NCBI RefSeq assembly: GCF_000963005.1
Contig: NZ_JZHZ01000007.1
Span: 339,646-403,645, forward strand
DNA length: 64,000 nt
Source: Xanthomonas sp. GPE 39
GTDB lineage: Bacteria > Pseudomonadota > Gammaproteobacteria > Xanthomonadales > Xanthomonadaceae
Direction: 5' to 3'
Shown here: positions 17,716 to 26,807 of the stretch, one piece after another
Layout: each line of letters opens with the position of its first letter
Numbering within the stretch: position 1 is the stretch's first letter
Notes under the pieces: model-generated
Seen by the model: the letters and a program-made list of their open reading frames with translations, nothing else
Told to the model about the DNA's origin: nothing
Databases searched by the model: none
Program-made: the position numbers and the translations under genes

Positions 17716-18648
17716 ATGATCGATGCGCCCGTTTCCGCTGTCCCCATGCAACACCCTCCCACGTCGCCGGGTATCGCGCTGCTGTTCGGCGGGAGTGGGC
17801 AAATCGGCGAACGGCTGTTGCAAGGGTTGCTCGCCGCCGGTTGGCAGGTGCATGCCTACTCGCGCACCGCCCAGCCGGCCCGGACCGGCCTGCATTGGCA
17901 TTCTGGCGAGCTGGGGACGTTGTCGATGCCGCCGTTGCCGGTCGATGTCGTCTTCAGTTGCGGGCCGCTGGATGCGTTCGCGGATTGGTATCGGCGCGTG
18001 CCGATGCAGGCACCGCGCGTGGTTGCGTTCGGCTCCACCAGCCTGGAGGTCAAGCGCGATTCGCTGGATACCGCCGAGCGCGATGTTGCCCGACGCTTGC
18101 GCGAGGCCGAAGCGACGCTGTTTGCGGTGGCCGCCGAACGCGGCGCCGCTGCGACGGTGTTACGACCGACCCTGGTCTACGGTGCTGGTCGCGACCGTAC
18201 CTTGAGCGCGATTGCCGCGCTGGCGCGGCGCAGCGGTTGCTTCGTGCTACCGCGCAGTGCCTGTGGCCTGCGGCAGCCGGTGCATGTGCAGGATCTGGCC
18301 GATGCGGCGCTGGCGGTACTGGCGTCTGCGGCCACGCATGGCAAAAGCTATGCGCTGGGCGGCGGCGAGACACTGCGTTATCGCGACATGGTGCGCCGCG
18401 TGCTGGCCGTGTTGCAGCCGCCGGCACGGTTGCTGCTGTTGCCGCATACCGTGTTCGCGCTGCTGTTGGCGTTGGCGCATGCCTGCGGTCGCTTGCGTGG
18501 CATGAATCGCGCGGCCTTGCAGCGCATGCGCGAGGATCTGGTCTTCGATCTGGCGCCGGCGCTGCGCGATTTCGGCTACGCGCCGCGCGTGTTCGCCCCG
18601 GATGCGGCCATGCTCGGCGTGACGCCCGCAGCCACCGTGCGTCAGTAG
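17716..18648 (+). CDS. NAD(P)-binding epimerase/dehydratase-like protein
   Basis: The product (310 residues from the ATG at 17716) has a Rossmann start ([20 protein letters not shown], GxxGxxG type) followed by a typical atypical-SDR layout: FGSTSLEVK with the Ser/Thr strand, then [21 protein letters not shown], where the usual YxxxK motif is replaced (no clear catalytic Tyr-Lys pair). A later ATG at 17746 (MQHPPTSPG) is equally possible. The carboxyl half contains a hydrophobic helix ([18 protein letters not shown]). Such proteins are often annotated NAD-dependent epimerase/dehydratase; the substrate is unknown. The gene is divergent from the mnh operon and its last bases overlap the convergent DUF962 gene by seven. 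Confidence 0.82.
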   Translation: MIDAPVSAVPMQHPPTSPGIALLFGGSGQIGERLLQGLLAAGWQVHAYSRTAQPARTGLHWHSGELGTLSMPPLPVDVVFSCGPLDAFADWYRRVPMQAPRVVAFGSTSLEVKRDSLDTAERDVARRLREAEATLFAVAAERGAAATVLRPTLVYGAGRDRTLSAIAALARRSGCFVLPRSACGLRQPVHVQDLADAALAVLASAATHGKSYALGGGETLRYRDMVRRVLAVLQPPARLLLLPHTVFALLLALAHACGRLRGMNRAALQRMREDLVFDLAPALRDFGYAPRVFAPDAAMLGVTPAATVRQ

Positions 18649-19124
18649 CGCCAGTGCATGTGCCGGTACAGCTTGGCCAGCACCCAGGCCGGGCCGATCA
18701 GCAGATACACGACATCGGTGAAAAAACTGGGCCGCTGGCCTTCCAGTGTGTGGCCGAGGTACTGCGCGCTCCACGCGAGCACGAAGACCGCCAGTGCCAC
18801 CCAGCGCAATCCCTGCAGCCCCAGGTGTGCTTCCAGCAGCCGGCACAGACAGCCACAGAAAAAGAAGACGGCGAGCATGCCGTAGCCCAGTGGTCGCGAC
18901 AGCCGGTTGTAGTACATCCACGCGGCGAACATGCCCAGCGCCGCCCACACGCCGCTTTGGAACCAGCTAGCGCCGACCGGGATGCACCACAGCAGCGCCA
19001 CGACCGACCACAGGATCGCCGGCACCGCGATCACGTGGATACGCTGGTTGACGGTGTTGCGGTGAGCGTCGGAATAGTGGGCGAAGTATCGGTCGATCGG
19101 GCGCGCGTAGACGGTGGTTTCCAT
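18642..19124 (-). CDS. DUF962/Mpo1-family membrane protein
   Basis: The 160-residue protein fits the DUF962 (YGL010W/Mpo1) family: amino-terminal HYSDAHRNTVNQRIHVIAVP with His16, His21 and His30, about four hydrophobic helices, and the second metal-site motif YLGHTLEGQRPSFF. Yeast Mpo1 is an iron-dependent dioxygenase that shortens 2-hydroxy fatty acids; the histidines that would bind the metal are all present here. That the bacterial protein does the same is an inference. The gene has a good start context (AGGAAAG before the ATG at 19124) and is convergent with the SDR-like gene. Confidence 0.88.
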   Translation of the reverse strand: METTVYARPIDRYFAHYSDAHRNTVNQRIHVIAVPAILWSVVALLWCIPVGASWFQSGVWAALGMFAAWMYYNRLSRPLGYGMLAVFFFCGCLCRLLEAHLGLQGLRWVALAVFVLAWSAQYLGHTLEGQRPSFFTDVVYLLIGPAWVLAKLYRHMHWRY

Positions 19125-19456
19125 CTTTCCTCCGAGTCACCAAATCAGCATAGCGTCATCGACGCCGCGATGCGCAGACAGCCCCCTGTGGCGTGAACGC
19201 GTGCGAGCGATGAGAACGCTGCCTGGGTTGGCGAGGTGTCGCAGAGCGGCGTGTTGACCGCACAAGTGTGTTGGAGCCAGCGCCGATCCGGTGGTTGCAA
19301 GCTCGGGAACGCAGAAGCGCAGGCGATAGCGAAAGCATCGTCGGTTCCGGGTCGATCCGCTCATGCGGTGGAGGGTACGCCGCATTACCGCATCCGCATG
19401 CGCATGCGCATGCCGCCTCGTCCAAGCGCCGGCAATCTGGCGCAGGGCGATGCGCT
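19125..19456. other. Intergenic region, 332 bases
   Basis: Lies between the start of the DUF962 gene and the end of purC, both on the minus strand. It contains a short run of overlapping GCATGC/CGCATG units at about 19394-19414. Frames here give His-, Cys- and Arg-rich peptides without family likeness, so I annotate no gene. Confidence 0.4.
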
Positions 19457-20383
19457 TCAATCGACCGAAATACCGGCCAGCCGCTGCAGTGCCTCGGCGT
19501 ATTTGCTTCGGGTGCGTTCGATCACTTCCTGCGGCAGGCGCGGGCCGGGCGCGGTCTTGCCCCAGTCCAGCGTTTCCAGGTAATCGCGCACGAACTGTTT
19601 GTCGTAGCTCGGCGGGCTGCTGCCGATTGCGTATTCGTCGGCCGGCCAATAACGCGAGGAGTCCGGGGTCAGCATCTCGTCCATGATGTACAGGCGGCCA
19701 TCGAGGTCGGTGCCGAATTCGAACTTGGTGTCCGCCAGCAGGATGCCGCGCTCGGCGGCGAAGTCGGCGGCGAAGCGGTAGATGCGCAAGGTGGCGTCGC
19801 GCACGCGCTCGGCCAGCTCGGCGCCCACGGTCTTGACCATGGCATCGAAGTCGATGTTTTCGTCGTGGTCGCCGACGGCGGCCTTGGTCGAGGGGGTGAA
19901 GATCGGTTCGGCCAGTTTCTCGGCCTGGCGCAGGCCATCGGGTAGCTCGATCCCGCTAACCTTGCCGGTGCGCTGGTAGTCCTTCCAGCCGCTGCCGATC
20001 AGATAGCCGCGGGCGATGGCTTCCACCGGCACCGGCTTGAGCTTGCGAGTCACCACCGCGCGTTTGGCGTACAGCGCGGTGTCCACGCCCTCGGGCAGCA
20101 CCGCGGCGACATCGATGCCGGTGAGATGGTTGGGCATCAGGTGTTCGGTCTTCTTGAACCAGAAGTTGGACACCTGGCAGAGCATCTCGCCCTTGCCGGG
20201 AATCGGGTCGGGCAGCACCACGTCGAAGGCGGACAAGCGGTCGGTGGCGACCATCAGCAGGTAATCGCCGGCGGGGACGTTGGCGGGCAGGCGTTCGCGC
20301 GGCAGATCGAACACGTCGCGGACCTTGCCGCGGTGACGCAACGGCAGGCCAGGCAGATCGGATTGCAACAGCGTGGTGGACAC
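19457..20383 (-). CDS. purC: SAICAR synthase
   Basis: Phosphoribosylaminoimidazole-succinocarboxamide synthase joins CAIR and aspartate in purine synthesis. The 308-residue product has the family hallmarks: [12 protein letters not shown] (nucleotide-binding loop), [47 protein letters not shown] and KFEFGTD...[16 protein letters not shown]. It is of the long eukaryote/Xanthomonas type (about 300 residues, compared with 237 in E. coli). The start is a GTG at 20383 ([15 protein letters not shown]); the longer frame upstream is Arg-rich and unlike the family. No other purine gene is adjacent; purD and purH lie 30 kb away. Confidence 0.96.
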   Translation of the reverse strand: MSTTLLQSDLPGLPLRHRGKVRDVFDLPRERLPANVPAGDYLLMVATDRLSAFDVVLPDPIPGKGEMLCQVSNFWFKKTEHLMPNHLTGIDVAAVLPEGVDTALYAKRAVVTRKLKPVPVEAIARGYLIGSGWKDYQRTGKVSGIELPDGLRQAEKLAEPIFTPSTKAAVGDHDENIDFDAMVKTVGAELAERVRDATLRIYRFAADFAAERGILLADTKFEFGTDLDGRLYIMDEMLTPDSSRYWPADEYAIGSSPPSYDKQFVRDYLETLDWGKTAPGPRLPQEVIERTRSKYAEALQRLAGISVD

Positions 20384-20520
20384 AGGCGCTCCTACGGACT
20401 TCGCAATGGCGACCGTCCCAGGGACCCGGCGGGCCCGCGGCGGACGGCGGGCCGCGTAGTGTACGGCTGGAAAGCCCTGCTGTGCCGTAAAATATACGTC
20501 CCTATCCGCCGAGCCCGCCC

Positions 20521-20859
20521 TTGTCCAAGCCCTGGTACGGAAAACTGCTCGGCGCCATCGCCGCCGCCTTGCTGCTGCGGCCAACGCCCGTGCTTGGCGC
20601 GTTCATCGGGCTGCTGATCGGACATGCTTTCGACGCGGACTGGTTCAAGCTATCCCAGCGCGAAGATCCGTATCGCGAGCTGGGCCTCACACGCGATGCG
20701 ACCGACGCTGAAATCGAACTTGCCTATCGCCGGCTGATGTCCCAATACCATCCCGACAAAGTCGCTAACGCCAGTCCAGAGTTGCGCGCGCGCGCCGAGA
20801 AAAAGGCCAGCCAGCTCAACACGGCTTACGACCGTATTCGCCTCCTGCGCAAACGCTGA
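20521..20859 (+). CDS. Short J-domain protein with membrane anchor
   Basis: The 112-residue product has an amino-terminal hydrophobic stretch (about residues 8-35, [26 protein letters not shown]), reminiscent of the glycine-rich anchor of DjlA, and a complete J domain from [18 protein letters not shown] to the end with the HPD motif in QYHPDK. It should stimulate a DnaK-type chaperone at the membrane. It lacks the TerB-like domain of DjlA and is less than half its size. The start appears to be TTG at 20521; no better start keeps the anchor. The gene is nine bases upstream of rpe. Confidence 0.85.
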   Translation: MSKPWYGKLLGAIAAALLLRPTPVLGAFIGLLIGHAFDADWFKLSQREDPYRELGLTRDATDAEIELAYRRLMSQYHPDKVANASPELRARAEKKASQLNTAYDRIRLLRKR

Positions 20860-20868
20860 GATCCCGCC

Positions 20869-21537
20869 ATGTCCGATTGCATCATTGCCCCGTCCATCCT
20901 GTCCGCCGATTTCGCCCGTCTTGGCGAGGAAGTGGATGCGGTGCTGCGCGGCGGCGCCGACTGGATCCATTTCGATGTGATGGATAACCACTACGTGCCG
21001 AATCTGACCATCGGCCCGATGGTATGCCGGGCGCTGCGCAAGCATGGTGTCACCGCGCCGATCGACGTGCATCTGATGGTGGAGCCGGTGGATCGGTTGA
21101 TTCCCGATTTCGCCGAGGCCGGTGCCAGCCTCATCAGTTTCCATCCCGAGGCCAGCCGTCATGTCCATCGCAGCATCCAACTGATCAAGTCGCACGGCTG
21201 CCAAGTCGGGTTGGCACTCAACCCCGCCACTCCGTTGGAGATTCTCGACTGGGTGTTGGACGATGTGGATCTGGTGCTGGTGATGTCGGTCAACCCGGGC
21301 TTTGGCGGGCAGGCGTTCATTCCCTCGGCGCTGGACAAGCTGCGCTCCATCCGCACCTGCATCGACGCCAGTCGCAAGCCGATCCGGCTGCAAGTCGATG
21401 GTGGGATCAAGCCGGACAACATCGCTGCGGCTGCGGCCGCCGGCGCCGATACCTTCGTCGCAGGGTCGGCGATCTTCAACGCGCCGGATTACGCCGAGGT
21501 CATCGCGCACATGCGCGCGGCGGTGGCGGCGCGCTGA
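20869..21537 (+). CDS. rpe: Ribulose-phosphate 3-epimerase
   Basis: Interconverts ribulose 5-phosphate and xylulose 5-phosphate in the pentose phosphate pathway. The 222-residue TIM barrel has every landmark: [31 protein letters not shown] with the metal His and Asp, [24 protein letters not shown] and DGGIKPDN. Length and motifs are normal. It follows the J-domain gene by nine bases and precedes a GNAT gene by one base, so the three may be co-transcribed. Confidence 0.98.
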   Translation: MSDCIIAPSILSADFARLGEEVDAVLRGGADWIHFDVMDNHYVPNLTIGPMVCRALRKHGVTAPIDVHLMVEPVDRLIPDFAEAGASLISFHPEASRHVHRSIQLIKSHGCQVGLALNPATPLEILDWVLDDVDLVLVMSVNPGFGGQAFIPSALDKLRSIRTCIDASRKPIRLQVDGGIKPDNIAAAAAAGADTFVAGSAIFNAPDYAEVIAHMRAAVAAR

Positions 21538-21538
21538 A

Positions 21539-22021
21539 ATGGCGGTGATGCAGATCCGCCCGGCGCTGGCCGCCGATGCCGCGCTGATCCTGCGGATGAT
21601 TCGCGACCTGGCCCGCTACGAGCGGGCCGAGGACGCGGTGCAAACCGACGAGGCCGGCCTGCGCGCCAGTTTGTTCGGTCCCGGTGCGCGTGCGCATGCG
21701 TTGATCTGCGAAATCGATACGCAGCCGGTCGGTTATGCGGTGTATTTCTACAATTATTCCACCTGGCTCGGACGCAACGGCCTGTACCTGGAAGACCTGT
21801 ACGTGGATCCCGCGCATCGTGGTCTAGGTGCCGGCAAGGCGTTGTTGCGGCATTTGGCGCGGCAGGCGGTGGCCGAAGGTTGCGGTCGTTTCGAGTGGTC
21901 GGTGCTGGACTGGAACCAACCGGCAATCGACTTCTACGCAGCAGCAGGCGCGCAGGCGCAGGACGAATGGACGGTGTACCGCTTGCAGGGCGAGGCACTG
22001 AGCAAGTTCGCAGCCGGTTAA
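21539..22021 (+). CDS. GNAT-family N-acetyltransferase
   Basis: A 160-residue acetyltransferase with the acetyl-CoA loop LYVDPAHRGLGAGKALLRHLA (motif A) and the diamine-acetyltransferase-like segment AVYFYNYSTWLGRNGLYLEDL, plus the closing WNQPAIDFYAAAGA (motif B). It is closest in appearance to the spermidine/diamine acetyltransferase group, though the acceptor cannot be read from sequence. The ATG at 21539 lies one base after the rpe stop. A long inverted repeat follows its stop codon and may end the rpe transcript. Confidence 0.9.
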   Translation: MAVMQIRPALAADAALILRMIRDLARYERAEDAVQTDEAGLRASLFGPGARAHALICEIDTQPVGYAVYFYNYSTWLGRNGLYLEDLYVDPAHRGLGAGKALLRHLARQAVAEGCGRFEWSVLDWNQPAIDFYAAAGAQAQDEWTVYRLQGEALSKFAAG

Positions 22022-22588
22022 GCGCCGTTGCGGTGCGAGCTGCAAAAAGCAGCGACGTACAAAAGCAGGAACCGCACAGTTGCCTGTGCGGTTCCTCTGG
22101 AAATATTTGGAGGCTGATCCTGCCTCCATCCGTCGTCCCTGCTATGGCCTTCTATGTTCCGGATCGTCGGTGACGCGGGTATGACAGTGCGCGGGCGGTG
22201 TCGTATCGATTCGCGATCCGTGTCATGCCGTGTCGGCGAAGCACGCGCGATGGTCCGCGCAGGCTGTGCATGGCGGCAGCGCATCGGTCCTGGTTTTCAG
22301 GCGGCGAAGCCAGCTTTGCGCACCGCGCCGATGTCCGCGAACGTACTGCGGACGCGGTTCCCTTCACCCGATCCGCCTGCGTCGCTGTGGCTAAACCGCC
22401 AGATGTGCCTGCCGTCGCACAATCGACTGTGCCGTCTGCAACCGTTGCCAGTCGCCGCAGTTGCGGTAAAGTAGTGACCGTGTTCAGCCTGACGACCCCG
22501 CGTTCCTTCACTTCGGCTCGCCGTGCGTGGCGATGGTGGCCTGCAGCCGTCGTCCGTCCCGTTATCGCGTCCCGGAAGGAAAGCCGTC
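22022..22588. other. Long leader/intergenic region before trpE
   Basis: The 567 bases between the acetyltransferase gene and trpE contain the perfect hairpin described separately, no recognisable coding frame, and just before trpE a short frame whose codons include Trp-Arg-Trp-Trp. This length is unusual compared with the tight spacing of the neighbouring genes and leaves room for a leader transcript. Confidence 0.45.
22067..22096 (+). terminator. Perfect 13-bp hairpin after the acetyltransferase gene
   Basis: AGGAACCGCACAG and CTGTGCGGTTCCT are exactly complementary around a TTGC loop. The position, about 45 bases after the stop codon, suits an intrinsic terminator of the rpe transcript. 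There is no T run afterwards, so it may instead be a processing or stability hairpin. Confidence 0.55.
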
Positions 22589-24064
22589 TTGATCACCCGC
22601 GAGCAGTTCCAGCACTACGCCGCTGAAGGCCACACCCGTATCCCCGTCGTCCGCGAAGTGCTGTCCGATCTGGACACGCCATTGTCGGTCTACCTCAAGC
22701 TCGCCGACGCCCCGCATACCTATCTGTTCGAATCGGTCGAAGGTGGCGAGCGTTTTGGCCGTTATTCGATCATCGGCCTGCCGGCGCGCCGCGTCTACAC
22801 CTTCCGTGGCCACACGTTGGAGGTGCGCGACCACGGCAGCCTGGTCGAGCAACGCGAGGTCGCCGATCCGCTCGCCGAAGTCGAGGCGCTGCGCGCCCAA
22901 CACATGGTGCCCAGGATCGACGGCGTGCCGGGCTTCACCGGCGGCCTGGTGGGGTGGTTCGGATTCGAGTGCATTGGCTATATCGAGCCGCGCTTGGCGG
23001 GTGACGTTGCTCACGACGAATTGGACACACCGGATATTCTGCTCATGCTGTCCGAAGAGGTCGCGGTTTTCGACAACCTCAAGGGCCGCCTGTACCTGAT
23101 CGTGCACGTTGATCCATCCGCTGCCGATGCCTGGGAGATGGCACAGGCGCGGCTGGACACGCTCACCGCCACGCTGCGTCAGCCAGGTGCGGGCTATCCC
23201 GCGCCGTTGGCGCGCGACGTGCTCGACGAGAGCGATTTTGTCTCCGGCTTCACCCGCGAAGGCTTCATCGCCGCGGTGGAGAAGTCCAAGGACTACATTC
23301 GTGCCGGCGACATCTTCCAGGTCGTGCTGAGCCAGCGCCTGAGCGTGCCGTTCAAGACGCGTCCGTTGGACGTGTACCGCGCGCTGCGCGCGTTGAACCC
23401 GTCGCCCTACATGTATTTCATTGATGTTGGCGACACCCAGGTGGTCGGTTCCTCGCCGGAGATTTTGGTGCGTCTGGAGGCTGGGCAGGTCACCGTGCGC
23501 CCGATTGCCGGCACGCGTCGGCGCGGCAAGACCGTGGAAGAAGACCTCGCGCTGGAAGCGGAACTGCTCGCCGATCCCAAGGAGCGCGCCGAGCATTTGA
23601 TGTTGATCGACCTGGGCCGCAACGACGCCGGTCGCGTCTCGCAGGCGGGGAGCGTGGCGGTCGGCGAGCGTTTCGTGATCGAGCGCTACAGCCACGTCAT
23701 GCACATCGTCAGCGAAGTCACCGGCACGCTGTTGCCGGGGCTCAGTTACGCCGACGTGTTACGCGCGACCTTCCCCGCCGGCACCGTCAGCGGCGCGCCG
23801 AAGATCCGTGCGCTGGAGGTCATCCGCGAGTTGGAGCCGATCAAGCGCAACGTGTACGCCGGCAGCATCGGCTACCTCGGTTGGCATGGCGATGCCGACA
23901 CCGCCATCGCCATCCGCACGGCGGTGATCAAGCATGGCCGCCTGCATGTGCAGGCCGGCGCCGGCATCGTCTACGACTCCGATCCGCAGGCCGAATGGGA
24001 CGAGACGATGAGCAAGGGCCGCGCGCTGTTCCGCGCGGTGGCCGAGGCGGCGAAGGGGCTCTAA
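22589..24064 (+). CDS. trpE: Anthranilate synthase component I
   Basis: Converts chorismate and glutamine-derived ammonia to anthranilate, the first step of tryptophan synthesis. The 491-residue product has the feedback-site region LESVEGG-type (FESVEGGERFGRYSIIG), and the chorismate-binding half with GDIFQVVLSQR, NPSPYMYF, SSPEILVRL, GTRRRGKT, HLMLIDLGRND and TFPAGTVSGAPKIRA. The start is a TTG at 22589 (read as MITREQFQHYAAEG), preceded by GGAAGGA; family members start at this point, and the longer frame adds unrelated residues. The TAA stop overlaps the ATG of the gutted gene that separates trpE from trpG. Confidence 0.96.
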   Translation: MITREQFQHYAAEGHTRIPVVREVLSDLDTPLSVYLKLADAPHTYLFESVEGGERFGRYSIIGLPARRVYTFRGHTLEVRDHGSLVEQREVADPLAEVEALRAQHMVPRIDGVPGFTGGLVGWFGFECIGYIEPRLAGDVAHDELDTPDILLMLSEEVAVFDNLKGRLYLIVHVDPSAADAWEMAQARLDTLTATLRQPGAGYPAPLARDVLDESDFVSGFTREGFIAAVEKSKDYIRAGDIFQVVLSQRLSVPFKTRPLDVYRALRALNPSPYMYFIDVGDTQVVGSSPEILVRLEAGQVTVRPIAGTRRRGKTVEEDLALEAELLADPKERAEHLMLIDLGRNDAGRVSQAGSVAVGERFVIERYSHVMHIVSEVTGTLLPGLSYADVLRATFPAGTVSGAPKIRALEVIRELEPIKRNVYAGSIGYLGWHGDADTAIAIRTAVIKHGRLHVQAGAGIVYDSDPQAEWDETMSKGRALFRAVAEAAKGL

Positions 24065-24274
24065 TGCAAAGGACATTCAGTGAGCGACTGGGTTTTAAGG
24101 CGCCGAGAACGGTGGCTCAGGTCGAATTGGCAGCTCGACGGATATACGAGCGATGCCGACGGCATTCGGCATGCCTTGATGGGTGAATCCAACATCACGC
24201 AAGCTGACGCCCGCTATTTTCTGATGACATGCAGTGCATTCGTGAATTTACTTAAGACAAAGAAGGCCAGCTGA
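24064..24274 (+). pseudogene. Internally deleted AbiJ/HEPN-like abortive-infection gene
   Basis: Two ends of one protein are preserved in neighbouring frames. The frame from the ATG at 24064 starts MQRTFSERLGFKAPRTVAQVE, like the amino end of AbiJ-NTD4/HEPN-type proteins (FSERxGFKPxR). The frame shifted by one base (GTG at 24080) ends DGYTSDADGIRHAL, then [19 protein letters not shown], like the carboxyl end of the same proteins. The central 200 or more residues are missing and the halves are out of register, so no intact protein can be made. The left ATG overlaps the trpE stop (TAATG) and the right TGA overlaps the trpG start (TGATG). Family recognition is from memory, and a database comparison has not been done. 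Confidence 0.6.
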
Positions 24275-24852
24275 TGCTGTTGATGCTCGACAACTACGAC
24301 AGCTTCACCTACAACCTCGTGCAGTACTTGCAGGCGCTCGGTGCCGAGGTCAAGGTGGTGCGCAACGATGCGCTCAGCGTGGACGAGATCGAGCGCTTGG
24401 TGCCCGAGCGCATCGTCATCTCGCCCGGTCCATGCACGCCGAACGAGGCCGGGGTGTCGCTGCAATTGATCGAACGGCTCGGCCAGCACACGCCGATCCT
24501 GGGCGTGTGCCTGGGGCACCAGAGCATCGGTCAGGTCTATGGCGGGCAGGTGGTGCGCGCCGGCACCATCATGCACGGCAAGACCTCGCGCATCCGCCAC
24601 CAGGGGCTGGGCGTGTTCGCCGGTCTGCCCGATGGCTACGAGGCCACCCGCTACCACTCGCTGGTGGTGGAGAAGACCACGCTGCCGCAGTGCCTGGAAA
24701 TCACCGCCTGGACCGAACACGCCGATGGCAGCATGGAAGAAATCATGGGCCTGCGTCATCGTCAGTTCCCGGTCGAGGGTGTGCAGTTCCATCCCGAGTC
24801 CATCCTCACCGAGCATGGTCACGCCTTGTTGAAGAATTTCCTGGAGCGTTGA
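24274..24852 (+). CDS. trpG: Anthranilate synthase component II (glutamine amidotransferase)
   Basis: Supplies ammonia from glutamine to TrpE. The 192-residue class I amidotransferase has [16 protein letters not shown], the oxyanion strand [11 protein letters not shown], the nucleophile Cys79 in [12 protein letters not shown], and the His/Glu of the triad in [12 protein letters not shown]. Some TrpG proteins double as PabA; that cannot be excluded. The ATG at 24274 shares its first base with the stop codon of the preceding remnant, which probably couples translation. Confidence 0.97.
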   Translation: MLLMLDNYDSFTYNLVQYLQALGAEVKVVRNDALSVDEIERLVPERIVISPGPCTPNEAGVSLQLIERLGQHTPILGVCLGHQSIGQVYGGQVVRAGTIMHGKTSRIRHQGLGVFAGLPDGYEATRYHSLVVEKTTLPQCLEITAWTEHADGSMEEIMGLRHRQFPVEGVQFHPESILTEHGHALLKNFLER

Positions 24853-24902
24853 GTCGCCGCGCCGGCATCGCGTTCCTTTTCGTCACCGCCGGATGCCTAA
24901 CG

Positions 24903-25541
24903 ATGCAAGATCCCGCCGAAACCTTCCATTTCTACGAACCGGCCCATGGCCATGGGTTGCCGCACGATCCGTTCAACGCGATTGTCGGACCACGGCCGAT
25001 CGGTTGGATCGGTTCGCGCAGCGCTGACGGCGTCGCCAATCTGGCGCCTTACAGTTTTTTCAATGCCTTCAACTACGTTCCGCCGATTGTCGGCTTCGCC
25101 AGCATCGGCTGGAAGGACAGTGTCCGCAACATCGAGGCCAGCGGGGAATTCACCTGGAATCTGGTCACGCGCCCGTTGGCCGAGGCGATGAACGCCAGTT
25201 CTGCGGCGGTCGCGCCGGAGGTCGATGAATTCGCTCTGGCGGGGTTGGCCGTCGCGCCGTCGCGCTTGGTCGGCGCGCCACGGGTCGCTGCAAGTCCGGT
25301 GAGTTTCGAATGCCGGCTTAGCCAGTTGCTGCCGCTGCAGACTGCGCGTGGCGAACCGATTCAAACGTGGCTGGTGCTCGGCGAAGTGGTCGGCGTGCAC
25401 ATCGCACGCAGCGCATTGCACGATGGGCTTTACGATCCGGCCGCAGTGGCGACCCTGCTGCGTGCAGGTGGACCGGCCGATTATTTCGAGGTGCTCGCGC
25501 AAGGGCGGTTACGCCTGGAGCGACCCGCTCGCCCGGCTTGA
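24903..25541 (+). CDS. Flavin reductase-like (FMN-binding split barrel) protein
   Basis: The 212-residue product from the ATG at 24903 matches the flavin-reductase/DIM6-NTAB family: GPRPIGWIGSRSADGVANLAPYSFFNAF is the FMN-binding region, followed by GFASIGWKDSVRNIEASGEFTWNLV and FECRLSQLLPL. These proteins bind FMN and often serve as oxidoreductases of unknown substrate. The open frame begins inside trpG, but that part is a shadow. Its place between trpG and trpD is unexpected for a tryptophan operon; nothing suggests a role in the pathway. Confidence 0.88.
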   Translation: MQDPAETFHFYEPAHGHGLPHDPFNAIVGPRPIGWIGSRSADGVANLAPYSFFNAFNYVPPIVGFASIGWKDSVRNIEASGEFTWNLVTRPLAEAMNASSAAVAPEVDEFALAGLAVAPSRLVGAPRVAASPVSFECRLSQLLPLQTARGEPIQTWLVLGEVVGVHIARSALHDGLYDPAAVATLLRAGGPADYFEVLAQGRLRLERPARPA

Positions 25542-25592
25542 CCCCATTGGTGGCCCTTTTCCCTCTTTAGGACAGCGACAGATCTTTCTTCT

Positions 25593-26636
25593 ATGACCAT
25601 CACCCCTCAACAAGCGTTGCAACGGACCATCGAGCATCGCGAAATCTTCCATGACGAGATGGTCGGGCTGATGCGGCAGATCATGCGGGGCGAGGTGTCG
25701 CCGGCGATCACGGCGGCCATCCTGACCGGGCTGCGGGTGAAGAAGGAGACGGTTGGCGAGATTGCCGGTGCGGCGCAGGTGATGCGCGAGTTCTCGCGCA
25801 CGGTGGACGTCGCCGAACGCCGCCACATGGTCGACATTGTCGGCACGGGCGGCGACGGTTCGCACACCTTCAACATCTCCACCTGCGCGATGTTCGTCGC
25901 CGCCGCAGCCGGGGCCAAAGTGGCTAAGCACGGCAATCGCAGCGTCTCTTCCAAATCCGGCAGTGCCGATGTGCTGGAAGCGCTGGGAGCGGCGATCGAG
26001 TTGCAACCGGAGCAGGTGGCGCAGGCGTTGCAGGCCACCGGCATCGGTTTCATGTATGCGCCGGTGCATCATCCGGCGATGAAGGTGGTAGCGCCGGTAC
26101 GCCGCGAGATGGGCGTGCGTACCATCTTCAACATCCTCGGCCCACTGACCAATCCGGCCGGTGCGCCGAACATCCTGATGGGGGTGTTTCATCCGGATCT
26201 GGTCGGCATCCAGGCGCGTGTGCTGCACGAACTGGGGGCCGAGCGCGCGCTGGTGGTGTGGGGCCGAGATGGCATGGACGAACTATCGTTGGGAGCCGGC
26301 ACGCTGGTCGGCGAGTTGCGCGATGGTCAGGTGTGCGAATACGAACTGCATCCGGAGGATTTCGGTATCGCTATGTCGGCCAGCCGTAACCTCAAAGTGG
26401 CCGATGCCGCCGAATCGATGGCGATGCTGCGTGGCGTGCTCGATAACGTGCCCGGCCCGGCGTTGGACATCGTCGTCTTCAATGCCGGGGCGGCGTTGTA
26501 CGTGGCTGGTGTGGCCGCCGATATCGCCAGCGGTATCGCGCTGGCCCGTGCCGCCATCGCCGATGGTCGTGCGCGGGCCAAGCTGCAGGCGTATGTGGCG
26601 TGCACGCGCACAATCTTGGCGATCTGCGAGCCGTGA
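25593..26636 (+). CDS. trpD: Anthranilate phosphoribosyltransferase
   Basis: Transfers the phosphoribosyl group of PRPP to anthranilate. The 347-residue product shows the family motifs: [17 protein letters not shown] (phosphate-binding loop), [33 protein letters not shown] and [15 protein letters not shown], and GRDGMDELS in the nucleoside-phosphorylase-like fold. The ATG at 25593 is 51 bases after the preceding flavin-reductase gene and is preceded by a purine-rich tract. Confidence 0.97.
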   Translation: MTITPQQALQRTIEHREIFHDEMVGLMRQIMRGEVSPAITAAILTGLRVKKETVGEIAGAAQVMREFSRTVDVAERRHMVDIVGTGGDGSHTFNISTCAMFVAAAAGAKVAKHGNRSVSSKSGSADVLEALGAAIELQPEQVAQALQATGIGFMYAPVHHPAMKVVAPVRREMGVRTIFNILGPLTNPAGAPNILMGVFHPDLVGIQARVLHELGAERALVVWGRDGMDELSLGAGTLVGELRDGQVCEYELHPEDFGIAMSASRNLKVADAAESMAMLRGVLDNVPGPALDIVVFNAGAALYVAGVAADIASGIALARAAIADGRARAKLQAYVACTRTILAICEP

Positions 26637-26807
26637 CCGGATGCGCGCGGCTTACGTCGATATGCACGGCGTTCGCAACCGTTTGGGATTCTTACAGCAC
26701 GCACGATAGCCAGTGCCCGCCTGCCTGGGCGATGTCTGATACGCGTTCATTGACCTACCGTTACCTTCAGCATTGCCGATAATGCCCCCTCCACAGGATC
26801 CCAACGC

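Noticed and set aside
19380-19415. GCATGC/CGCATG run as an operator or repeat element
   Set aside because: It is short, imperfect and without a partner; it is more likely random in GC-rich DNA.
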